This document shows positions 19,091 to 26,559 of a stretch of 54,514 bases of DNA, piece by piece. The notes beneath the pieces were generated by a model. That model was not told the DNA's origin, searched no databases, and saw only the letters and a list, made by a program, of their open reading frames with translations. Position 1 is the first letter of the stretch. The number at the start of each line of letters is the position of its first letter. This DNA is from an uncultured Pelagibacteraceae bacterium (lineage in GTDB: Bacteria; Pseudomonadota; Alphaproteobacteria; Pelagibacterales; Pelagibacteraceae), in assembly GCA_902581695.1 (NCBI GenBank), contig CACHOW010000005.1, positions 1 to 54,514 of the forward strand, given 5' to 3'. A program made the translations under genes and the position numbers.

Positions 19091-20038
19091 TTAACTTAAA
19101 ATTTTATAAAATTGTGATGTTTTTTTAATTATAAATTTATTAATTAATGGAGAGTTTTTTCCTATAATCTCCATTTCTTTAAAATTCGCATTACAGTGCA
19201 ATACAATATTACAACCTGAATTAAACGTTTTAATTGTATTTTCTTTAATATTTCCCTTTAGACTTTTCATAGAAAGATCATCAGAAATGATTAAATTTCT
19301 GAAGCCTATTTTATTTCTAATTATATCAATTATTTTTTTTGAATGAGTAACAGTATTTTCCTTATCTATATCGTTGAATATAATATGTGCTGTCATAGCA
19401 AATAAAGATCTTTTATTTTTAAAAGCTGCAAAATCATTCTTAATTAGATGTTTGAATTTCTTTTTAACTACAGGAGTAAAATAATGGCTATCTACTTTTG
19501 CCTGTCCATGACCAGGAATATGTTTAATTACTGTACCAATTCTATTTTCTAGAAAATATTGAATACAATAATCTCCTATTTTAGAGGCTATTTTTGGATT
19601 TTTTGAAAATGACCTATCTCCAATAATATTTGAGGCTCCTTTAATTCTTAAATCTAAAACAGGAACTGTATTTATGTTCACCCCAATTGATTTTAGTAAA
19701 TATGATGTTTTATCAATAAATAACTTATAATAAAATTTAAATTCTCGATAATTCTTGACATATTTATTCCCAAAAAATTCTGATGTTAAATTATCAAAAG
19801 AAATAATATTTTTTAATCTATTTACTCGACCACCTTCTTGATCAATTAATATTGGGTAATTATTATCTTTAAAGATTTTTCTAATTGATTTTGTTAAGTT
19901 AAGAGATTGATGAATATTATTGATATTTCTAGTAAATAGAATTACCCCCCATGGCTTATATTTTTTAAGGAAATTTCTTTCTTTTATTGAAAGTTTTGTT
20001 GACTTAATACCAACAATAAATGATCGACGATTATTCAT
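19091..20038 (-). CDS. nagZ: Beta-N-acetylhexosaminidase NagZ
   Basis: A 315-residue glycoside hydrolase family 3 enzyme. NagZ removes N-acetylglucosamine from anhydromuropeptides during cytoplasmic peptidoglycan recycling. Key motifs are 'LIDQEGGRVNRLK' (about 61-73), 'KHIPGHGQAKVDSHY' with the catalytic His/Asp dyad, and 'LIISDDLSMKSL' with the nucleophilic Asp. It overlaps the upstream 86-residue membrane protein by 8 bases. Length is normal. Confidence 0.92.
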   Translation of the reverse strand: MNNRRSFIVGIKSTKLSIKERNFLKKYKPWGVILFTRNINNIHQSLNLTKSIRKIFKDNNYPILIDQEGGRVNRLKNIISFDNLTSEFFGNKYVKNYREFKFYYKLFIDKTSYLLKSIGVNINTVPVLDLRIKGASNIIGDRSFSKNPKIASKIGDYCIQYFLENRIGTVIKHIPGHGQAKVDSHYFTPVVKKKFKHLIKNDFAAFKNKRSLFAMTAHIIFNDIDKENTVTHSKKIIDIIRNKIGFRNLIISDDLSMKSLKGNIKENTIKTFNSGCNIVLHCNANFKEMEIIGKNSPLINKFIIKKTSQFYKILS

Positions 20039-20291
20039 TGGTCTCTAATAATTTCCAAAAATTAAATTTTTTTTTCTTATTATTTGATTGTTCTACGTAT
20101 TCTATAATGTTTTTAGTATCATCTTCTAAAACTGGTAACTTTTCAGCATAGGTGTTAATTTTTTCATCAATATTTTTTAAAGATCTATAAGAGTTCTTTT
20201 TATTAGCATCAGAAAAATAATATCTGCTGATCAAAAATAAAAAAAGACAAATTATTAAAATGAATATTAAATATCTAATTTCTTTAATCAT
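20031..20291 (-). CDS. Small single-pass membrane protein in the SPOR slot
   Basis: An 86-residue protein I do not recognise. One transmembrane helix (residues about 7-26, 'YLIFILIICLFLFLISRYYF') is followed by a charged, probably periplasmic segment rich in Lys, Asp and Glu. In other alphaproteobacteria the position between argS and nagZ is held by a longer SPOR-domain protein that binds peptidoglycan. This may be a shortened relative that lost the SPOR domain, or an unrelated replacement. It overlaps both neighbours (1 base with argS, 8 with nagZ), so it is clearly a translated gene of the run. Confidence 0.8.
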   Translation of the reverse strand: MIKEIRYLIFILIICLFLFLISRYYFSDANKKNSYRSLKNIDEKINTYAEKLPVLEDDTKNIIEYVEQSNNKKKKFNFWKLLETNE

Positions 20292-22024
20292 TACATTTTT
20301 TCTGGTACTGACACGCCTACAATATCCATTCCAGATTTGATAACATTTGAGATAGCTTTTAAGAAAACTATTTTATCATCTGAAATTTTTTTCTGATCAT
20401 TAATAAATCTTTTTTCAGGATTTTCTTTACCAAGATTCCAATACGAATGAAATAATGAAGCTAACTCATATAAATAAGTAGGTATTCTGTGAGGTTCAAG
20501 TTTATTGCTTGAAGCATCTATGCATTTAGGCCACTCAGATAATTTTTTTAATATATTTATTTCATCTTCCGTATAATGAAAATTGTATTCTTTAACTTTA
20601 ATATCTGTCTTCAAATCTTTACCCAAATGTCTAAAAACAGAAGATATTCTTGCATAGCAATATTGAACATAATAAAGAGGATTATCCTTAGATTTTTCAA
20701 TTACATTATCAAAGTCAAAATCAAGCTCAACGTCACTGCTTCTATTTAGCATTATGAATCTTGTTGCATCTTTTCCTACCTCATCAATTAAATCATCTAC
20801 AGTAATATAGTCCCCCTTTCTTTTTGACATCTTAAAAGGTTTTTTATCTTTAATTAGTTTTACTAATTGACTAACTTTACAAATTAATTTTCCCTTAGAG
20901 TTAGACAAGGCATCAACCGATGAAGAAATTCTTTTTATATAACCCGCATGATCTGCACCTAAAATATTTATTAAATGATCAAATTTTCTATCTAGTTTGT
21001 TCTTATGATAGGCTACATCACTAGCAAAATAAGTCCAAGCTCCATCAGATTTTTGTAAGGCTCTATCTTTATCATCACCAAAATCTGATGATCTAAAAAG
21101 TAATTGTTCACGTTCTACCCATTTATTCTCATCTTCACCAGCAGGAGCTTTTATTTTACCTTTATAAACAAATTTATTTTTTTGAAGATATTTAATAACT
21201 TTTTCAACTTCTTGATTTTTAACTAATTGTTTTTCACTCACAAAATTATCGTGGTTAATTCCAAGACTTTTTAGGTTTTTTTTAATCAATTTTAATGCTT
21301 CCTCAATTGAAAGAATTGTTAGTTCTTCTGAAATTTTTTCAAAGTCTTTAAAATCAATTTTTTTATTTGAATTAATTATATTTTGAGCAAAGTCTATTAA
21401 ATAGTCGCCAGGATATAAATCATCATTTTCTAAAGGAAATGGTTCCTTAAAAACAATTTCTCTTATTCTGTAATAAACCGATTTTGTAAAGTTTATAATT
21501 TGATTACCATAATCATTAACGTAATATTCTTTTGTTACTTTATGTTGGTTAAATAGTAAGACGTTAGCAATTACATCACCTAATATTGCACCTCGACAAT
21601 GGCCAACATGTAAAGGACCTGTAGGGTTAGCTGAAACAAACTCAATCAGATAGTTTTTCTTTTTTTCTTTATCATTGATTCCAAACGTTTTTGAATTTTT
21701 AATAATTTCTTTAATAAAATTTGTCCAATATATCGGTTTAAATTTAATGTTAATGAAACCTGGCTTAACTACAGAAATATCCTCAATTAGTTCATCATTT
21801 TTTTTAATATGCGTAATTAGAATTTCAGCTAAATCTAAAGGAGATTTGTTATTTATCTTAGATAGAAACATTGCTACGTTAGTTGAAATATCACTATGAA
21901 ATTTTGAAGGTGGTATCTCAGCTGTTATACCATCTAAATTATCTGGTAATATTAAATTACCATTATTAGATTGATCTAATAATACTTTTTTAATTTTTTC
22001 TAAATATTGATCAAAAATATTCAT
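20291..22024 (-). CDS. argS: Arginyl-tRNA synthetase
   Basis: A 577-residue class I synthetase charging tRNA-Arg. The Arg-N domain at the start ('AEIPPSKFHSDISTNVAMFL') recognises the tRNA D loop. The HIGH motif appears as HVGH ('ANPTGPLHVGHCRGAI', about residue 133), the KMSKS-type loop as 'FKMSKRKGDYITV' (about 399), and the DALR anticodon domain ends the protein. It overlaps dgt by 4 bases and the small membrane protein by one, a dgt-argS-nagZ-scpAB transcript. Confidence 0.97.
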   Translation of the reverse strand: MNIFDQYLEKIKKVLLDQSNNGNLILPDNLDGITAEIPPSKFHSDISTNVAMFLSKINNKSPLDLAEILITHIKKNDELIEDISVVKPGFINIKFKPIYWTNFIKEIIKNSKTFGINDKEKKKNYLIEFVSANPTGPLHVGHCRGAILGDVIANVLLFNQHKVTKEYYVNDYGNQIINFTKSVYYRIREIVFKEPFPLENDDLYPGDYLIDFAQNIINSNKKIDFKDFEKISEELTILSIEEALKLIKKNLKSLGINHDNFVSEKQLVKNQEVEKVIKYLQKNKFVYKGKIKAPAGEDENKWVEREQLLFRSSDFGDDKDRALQKSDGAWTYFASDVAYHKNKLDRKFDHLINILGADHAGYIKRISSSVDALSNSKGKLICKVSQLVKLIKDKKPFKMSKRKGDYITVDDLIDEVGKDATRFIMLNRSSDVELDFDFDNVIEKSKDNPLYYVQYCYARISSVFRHLGKDLKTDIKVKEYNFHYTEDEINILKKLSEWPKCIDASSNKLEPHRIPTYLYELASLFHSYWNLGKENPEKRFINDQKKISDDKIVFLKAISNVIKSGMDIVGVSVPEKM

Positions 22025-23139
22025 TTAATATTATTGTAAAGTTTAATTGCATATCTATCAGTCATACCAGATATAAAATCGGAAATTGCTCTAAATTTAT
22101 CTTGTTTTGATTGTTTGTTAAAAATAAATCTCTTTGGATTTTTACTAATTTTATTAAATAATTTTATAATAATTGATTTTCCTTTATTATTTTTAGCTAA
22201 AACTTTTTTATTATTATACATTTTAGTTTTTAAAAAATACCTCACTTCGTTTTCAGAATTCTTAATTTTGTCAGAAAAATCAACCATTAAAAAATTTGTC
22301 TTATTAATATCTTTGTATGATTTGATATTATTATTCTTTAAGTTGTTTTTTGTATTATTTATTAAATCTTTTATCATTAAGTCTATAGAGTCTCTAATAA
22401 TTTGATATGTTGCTATTTTATAATTTTGTTTAGTAATTTTTTTCTTATATTTCTTATAAATGTCCTTAAAAAAATTAATTTCAATTAATTCTTCTAATTT
22501 AAATAAATTAGCATTTATCCCATCTTGAATATCATGATTATTATAAGCAATATCGTCAGATATAGAGGAAATTTGGGCCTCTAATGAAGGGTAAGTATTG
22601 AAGTTAATCATGTTCTTAAAATTTTTAACACCTATTAAATTATTAACTAAATTTAAATCTTCTACAGGACCGTTGTGTTTTAAAAGACCTTCTAAGGTTT
22701 CAATTGACAGATTTAAACCATTAAATTTTAAATATTTATTTTCTAAAAACATGACTATTCTTAAAGTTTGTAAATTGTGATCAAAACCACCATAATTTTT
22801 CATACATTCATTTAATGCCTCCTCACCAGCGTGCCCAAAAGGTGTATGACCTAAATCATGCGCAAGGCTTAAGGTTTCTGCTAAGTCTTCATTTAAATTA
22901 AGATATCGGGCTATAGATCTTGCAATTTGAGCAACTTCCATTGAATGAGTAATTCTTGTCCTAAAATGATCTCCCTCAGTATTCACAAATACTTGGGTCT
23001 TGTGCTTTAGTCTTCTAAAAGAAGCGCTATGAATGATACGATCTCTATCTCTTTGAAAAGGTCCTCTATACTTAGACAAAGACTCTTTGTATATTCTGCC
23101 TCTGCTTTTAAATAATCCAATCTTTATGTATTTTTTCAT
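22021..23139 (-). CDS. dgt: Deoxyguanosinetriphosphate triphosphohydrolase-like protein
   Basis: A 372-residue HD-domain dNTPase, which cleaves dNTPs to nucleosides and tripolyphosphate. The HD metal site is visible: His in 'TRITHSMEVAQIAR', HD in 'LSLAHDLGHTPFGHAGEEAL', and a later Asp in 'SISDDIAYNNHDIQDG'. The N-terminus 'SKYRGPFQRDRDRIIHSASFRRL' is typical of the alphaproteobacterial Dgt group (key part 'QRDRDRIIHS'). First gene of the dgt-argS run. It is divergent from the erpA-type gene with a 50-base spacer. Confidence 0.93.
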   Translation of the reverse strand: MKKYIKIGLFKSRGRIYKESLSKYRGPFQRDRDRIIHSASFRRLKHKTQVFVNTEGDHFRTRITHSMEVAQIARSIARYLNLNEDLAETLSLAHDLGHTPFGHAGEEALNECMKNYGGFDHNLQTLRIVMFLENKYLKFNGLNLSIETLEGLLKHNGPVEDLNLVNNLIGVKNFKNMINFNTYPSLEAQISSISDDIAYNNHDIQDGINANLFKLEELIEINFFKDIYKKYKKKITKQNYKIATYQIIRDSIDLMIKDLINNTKNNLKNNNIKSYKDINKTNFLMVDFSDKIKNSENEVRYFLKTKMYNNKKVLAKNNKGKSIIIKLFNKISKNPKRFIFNKQSKQDKFRAISDFISGMTDRYAIKLYNNIK

Positions 23140-23189
23140 CCTTTAAAATAAAATATTAAGTATTATATTAGTAATACCAGTGATCAATT

Positions 23190-23507
23190 ATGATAAAAGA
23201 AATTAAATTTACTGATAAAGCGCTAAAACAGATCAATACTCTGTTGTCAAAAAAAGATAAGGGGTCTTTTTTTAGAATCGCTATTAAAGGTGGTGGATGT
23301 TCAGGATTTCAATATGAATTTACATTTGATCAATCAAAAGCTGCAGATGATTTAAATTTTGAAAATATTTTAATTGATAAAGCCTCTGCTGATCTTTTAA
23401 AAGGATCCGAAGTTGATTATGTTTCGGAATTAATAGGTGAACAATTTAAAATAACTAATCCACAAACTAAATCTTCTTGCGGTTGTGGTGTGTCTTTCTC
23501 TCTTTAA
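23190..23507 (+). CDS. erpA: A-type iron-sulfur cluster carrier (ErpA/IscA family)
   Basis: A 105-residue HesB/IscA-family protein that delivers Fe-S clusters to apoproteins. The three cluster cysteines are present: one in 'IKGGGCSGFQYEF' (residue about 35) and two in the C-terminal 'SSCGCGVSF'. The ErpA symbol is the likely choice because the alphaproteobacterial gene often sits next to dgt and xthA, but IscA cannot be excluded from sequence alone. Its stop overlaps the proposed xthA start (TAATG). Confidence 0.88.
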   Translation: MIKEIKFTDKALKQINTLLSKKDKGSFFRIAIKGGGCSGFQYEFTFDQSKAADDLNFENILIDKASADLLKGSEVDYVSELIGEQFKITNPQTKSSCGCGVSFSL

Positions 23508-24283
23508 TGCTCATTTCTTCCTGGAATGTAAATTCCGTGCGAGCTCGTATTGAAAATATCAAAAGTTATCTTTTAAAGTATAAACCAGATATTTTAATGA
23601 TGCAGGAGATCAAAACTGAAGATGTAAATTTTCCTTATGATGATTTTTCATCTATGGATTATGAAAGTCATGTATTTGGACAAAAAAGTTATAATGGTGT
23701 TGCTATTATTTCAAAAGGAAAATTAAACAATATAAGGACAGATTTAATTAAAGATAAATTAAAACAATCTAGAATAATTTCTGCTGAGGTTGAATATAAG
23801 AAAAAAGTTGTTCAATTAATTAATATCTATACTCCTAATGGAAATCCAGTTGATACTGAAAAATATGACTACAAAAAAAATTGGATGGATCAATTAATCA
23901 AACAATTAAAGTCTTTATCTAAAAAAAATTCTAATATTATTCTTGCAGGTGATTTTAATGTGATCCCTGCTGCTGAAGATGTCTATAATGTTAAAAGTTT
24001 TGAGGATGATGCCTTGTACAGATTAGAAATAAGGAAAAAATTTAGAGAGATGCTAAATTTAGGTTTTAGTGATGTTTATAGACATTTTAATGAAACGAAA
24101 GAAGGTTATACTTTTTGGGATTATATGAGAGGTGCATGGCAAAAAAATAATGGGATGAGAATAGATCATTTTTTAGTTTCAAGCTCTTTAATTGACCAGA
24201 TAAAATCTATAAATATTAATAAAGACCCTAGAGGTAGAGAAAAACCTTCGGATCACACACCTATAGAAATTAAATTAGCTTAA
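23507..24283 (+). CDS. xthA: Exodeoxyribonuclease III
   Basis: A 258-residue AP endonuclease/3'-exonuclease of the ExoIII family, acting in base excision repair. Family landmarks: 'ISSWNVNSVRARIENI' at the start, 'MMQEIKTEDVNFP' with the metal-binding Glu, 'YNGVAIISKG', 'IYTPNG', 'ILAGDFNVIPAAEDV', and 'RIDHFLVSSSL' with 'PSDHTPIEI' at the end. I chose the ATG at 23507 rather than the one at 23477 because the conserved N-terminus begins there and the codon overlaps the erpA stop. The 3' end overlaps the convergent oxidoreductase gene by 9 bases. Confidence 0.95.
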   Translation: MLISSWNVNSVRARIENIKSYLLKYKPDILMMQEIKTEDVNFPYDDFSSMDYESHVFGQKSYNGVAIISKGKLNNIRTDLIKDKLKQSRIISAEVEYKKKVVQLINIYTPNGNPVDTEKYDYKKNWMDQLIKQLKSLSKKNSNIILAGDFNVIPAAEDVYNVKSFEDDALYRLEIRKKFREMLNLGFSDVYRHFNETKEGYTFWDYMRGAWQKNNGMRIDHFLVSSSLIDQIKSININKDPRGREKPSDHTPIEIKLA

Positions 24284-25273
24284 AGATTTTATTTTATTAA
24301 CTAATTCCTTATTAATATTACGAGGACCTTTATCAAGTCTATTTTTATGTCGTCTTTCCCCAGGTAATCTTACTTCACCCATTGATTTCATTTTATCAAA
24401 GAATTCATCTGCATGTTTTTGCCAATTTGTTCCCGCAGTTTTATCAGGGGAGATAGCAAGAATAAATTCTCCTCCACTTGGTGGACCGCCATCATTATTA
24501 TCTTTTGCAGCTGTTTCAAAACTAAAATTATCACCCACTAAAGCACCAGCCATTAATTCAACCATCATAGCAATTGCTGAACCTTTGTAACCGCCAAAGG
24601 GAAGTAATACACCACCATCAGCTATGGCACCTGGGTCTGTAGTTTCTTTACCATCTTTAGTTAATCCTGTTCCAAGAGGAACTTTATGCCCTTCTCTTTT
24701 AGCAACTTGAACTTCACCCATTGCCATTGAAGCAGTTGCCATATCATAAACTACAGGAGTTTTTCCTGGTCTTGGCCAAGCAAATGATATTGGGTTTGTT
24801 CCAAATAATGGTTTGATTGCTCCAGCAGGAGCTACAGCAGGCTTATAAGATGTACAAGCAAAAGCAACTAAACCTTCTTCTGCTAATTTTTCTGTTTCAG
24901 GCCACATCGCAGCCATATGGTGAGAATTATTTATTGCAAGTACTGCAACACCGTTTTCTTTTGCAGCTTTTATTAATTCAGGTATGCCTTTATTTAAAAC
25001 TACAGGTGCTAAACAATTATTACCTTGAACCTTAATTACTGATGCTGAAATCTTTTTGATTTCTGGCTTTCCTTTACCATTAATTTTTCCACTTTTTAAA
25101 CCACTTACATAAGCTGGTAATCTAAATAAACCATGAGATAAAGAACCATCACGTTCAGCATTTCTGATTAAATCTGATAATATAGATGCTGTTTCATCAT
25201 CACATCCATTAGCTAATAAAGTCTTTTTAGCTAAATCAAATATTTCATCTAGTGTAAGGGAAACCGTACTCAC
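24275..25273 (-). CDS. Ldh-family NAD(P)-dependent oxidoreductase
   Basis: A 332-residue member of the malate/L-lactate dehydrogenase (LDH_2, YbiC/DlgD/LhpD) family, structurally unrelated to classical MDH/LDH. Features include 'RDGSLSHGLFRLPAYVSGLKSG' near residue 41, 'AINNSHHMAAMWPETEKLAEEG' with the catalytic His, 'PLFGTNPISFAWPRP', and 'GGVLLPFGGYKGSAIAMMVEL'. The group includes delta1-piperideine-2-carboxylate / delta1-pyrroline-2-carboxylate reductases, ureidoglycolate and 2,3-diketogulonate dehydrogenases; the substrate cannot be decided here. No pathway partner lies alongside: the neighbours are xthA (convergent) and a small membrane protein. Confidence 0.85.
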   Translation of the reverse strand: MSTVSLTLDEIFDLAKKTLLANGCDDETASILSDLIRNAERDGSLSHGLFRLPAYVSGLKSGKINGKGKPEIKKISASVIKVQGNNCLAPVVLNKGIPELIKAAKENGVAVLAINNSHHMAAMWPETEKLAEEGLVAFACTSYKPAVAPAGAIKPLFGTNPISFAWPRPGKTPVVYDMATASMAMGEVQVAKREGHKVPLGTGLTKDGKETTDPGAIADGGVLLPFGGYKGSAIAMMVELMAGALVGDNFSFETAAKDNNDGGPPSGGEFILAISPDKTAGTNWQKHADEFFDKMKSMGEVRLPGERRHKNRLDKGPRNINKELVNKIKSLS

Positions 25274-25287
25274 CCTTATATTAAATA

Positions 25288-25752
25288 CTATCTATGTTTT
25301 CTTTTCAAATCTTTTTTTAGATCTTCGTGGTCACCAACAACTGTATGATATCTGCTCTTAGTGACATATTTTTCTAAAAAAGGAACTGCCAATAATGGAA
25401 GGAAACCACCGATAACAATTCCAAAAGCAGCACTTTGTAAATCTGGGTCAGCTAAAGCTGCTATAAAGTCTGCAATGATATGAGCTAAAACTATTCCAAC
25501 TATACCAGCAATCGCTCCATTAGAGATAATTTTAAGAAATCTATTGATACTCCAACCAGTATAAAATCCAATTAAAGGTATTAATGTGTGAATAAAGCCA
25601 AAAGTTGCTCCTCTTAAAATGCTATGTTCCTCTATTAGTTCTTCCATAAAGTGAAGAAACTCTGGTAATTCATGTGAATGACCTTCTGCTGCTCTAACAA
25701 ATGTAAAACCAAAAATACACATCGCTAAAGTTAAAAAACTTATTTTTTTCAT
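25288..25752 (-). CDS. Putative membrane protein encoded with a Zur-type regulator
   Basis: A 154-residue protein I do not recognise. A signal-like N-terminus (residues 1-22, cleavable after 'VRAA') is followed by a His/Glu-rich stretch at 23-43 (H25, H27, H34, H43 with several Glu), then three hydrophobic segments (about 50-68, 78-100, 106-125) and a basic tail ending 'KKDLKRKHR'. The His/Glu cluster could bind a metal after export. The gene overlaps the Fur/Zur-family regulator by one base (TAATG), so the two are co-expressed from the Zur-like operator at 26119-26140. A role in zinc handling is an inference from this context. Confidence 0.8.
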   Translation of the reverse strand: MKKISFLTLAMCIFGFTFVRAAEGHSHELPEFLHFMEELIEEHSILRGATFGFIHTLIPLIGFYTGWSINRFLKIISNGAIAGIVGIVLAHIIADFIAALADPDLQSAAFGIVIGGFLPLLAVPFLEKYVTKSRYHTVVGDHEDLKKDLKRKHR

Positions 25753-26117
25753 TAATTACAATCCTTACAAGTAGTTAAAACTTCCATGTTAAATGTATTA
25801 AAATCATATTTTTTTACGTTGTTTTTTTTAAACAAACTTCCAAAAAGACTAGATTTTAACTCCTCTGTATCTCCACATTTTTTACATATGGCGATTGCTG
25901 TACTGTGATTTTTTGAATGTAAATGATTGCACAGCATAAAAGTTTTTGTTTGATTAGATTTATGAATTCGTTCTTCTTCTATTAGGCTATCAAGAGCTCT
26001 GTAAACTGTCATAGGTTGTGTTTTTTTAACCTTTTGAAGTTTATCTAATATCTCATAAGCAGTTAAATGCTTTGAAGATTTTTTTATAATATTAAAGACT
26101 AATTCCTTATTTGACAT
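25752..26117 (-). CDS. zur: Fur-family transcriptional regulator, probably Zur
   Basis: A 121-residue Fur-superfamily repressor. The N-terminal winged helix includes 'LTAYEILDKLQ' and 'QPMTVYRALDSLIEEERIH' (recognition helix 'TVYRALDSL'). The C-terminal dimer domain has two CxxC pairs, 'CKKCGD' and 'CKDC', for structural zinc, and a His/Cys-rich 'LCNHLHSKNHS' segment. Short length, this metal-site pattern, and a palindrome with a TGTTATAACA core 2 bases upstream of its start favour Zur (zinc uptake regulator) over Fur or PerR. The regulator probably controls itself and its membrane protein partner, and perhaps the divergent gene at 26175. Confidence 0.8.
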   Translation of the reverse strand: MSNKELVFNIIKKSSKHLTAYEILDKLQKVKKTQPMTVYRALDSLIEEERIHKSNQTKTFMLCNHLHSKNHSTAIAICKKCGDTEELKSSLFGSLFKKNNVKKYDFNTFNMEVLTTCKDCN

Positions 26118-26118
26118 A

Positions 26119-26140
26119 TTGTTATGTTATAACATCACAA
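26119..26140. promoter_or_regulatory. Zur-like operator palindrome
   Basis: A 22-base near-perfect inverted repeat: perfect 12-base core ATGTTATAACAT at 26124-26135, flanked by TTGT-N on the left and N-ACAA on the right. The core matches the TGTTATAACA pattern of proteobacterial Zur operators. It lies 2 bases upstream of the zur start and 35 bases upstream of the divergent ATG at 26175, so bound repressor would block both directions. Confidence 0.7.
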
Positions 26141-26174
26141 TAATAAGTCAAGAAATATGATATAATATTTATCT

Positions 26175-26513
26175 ATGATTCTATTCATCGCTAAAGTTAT
26201 CAGTGCTGCTCTTATTATTGCCTTTGCGAGCTGGTTATCTGGACAAAATCCGAAATTAGCTGGATTTATTATAGCTCTTCCACTTGTATCGCTTATTGCT
26301 ATTGCTTTTTCTTACTATGAACACAATGATATAGAAAAAACAATTCTATTTACTAAAAGTATATTGGTTGCTGTACCTATAAGTTATCTATTTTTTTTAC
26401 CTTTCTTTTTTTCAAAATCTTTAAATATGAATTTTTTCTTGATATATGGTGCGGGATTAGGTTTGTTAATCATTGGTTTTTTTATTCATAAATACATAAC
26501 TAATTTTCTTTAA
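26175..26513 (+). CDS. Small four-helix membrane protein, function unknown
   Basis: A 112-residue, almost entirely hydrophobic protein with about four transmembrane helices (residues about 3-20, 27-45, 58-78, 86-106) joined by short loops, e.g. 'SYYEHNDIEKT'. Layout and the proline-containing second helix ('FIIALPLVSLIAIAFS') resemble the small GlpM/DUF3147 kind of membrane protein, but I cannot confirm membership. It is divergent from zur and shares the intergenic region with the Zur-like operator, so zinc-responsive expression is possible. Nothing else follows on this strand until 28110. Confidence 0.75.
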   Translation: MILFIAKVISAALIIAFASWLSGQNPKLAGFIIALPLVSLIAIAFSYYEHNDIEKTILFTKSILVAVPISYLFFLPFFFSKSLNMNFFLIYGAGLGLLIIGFFIHKYITNFL

Positions 26514-26559
26514 TATAGTTACTCTCTAATAAACTCGTGTAAATAATATTTAATAAAAG

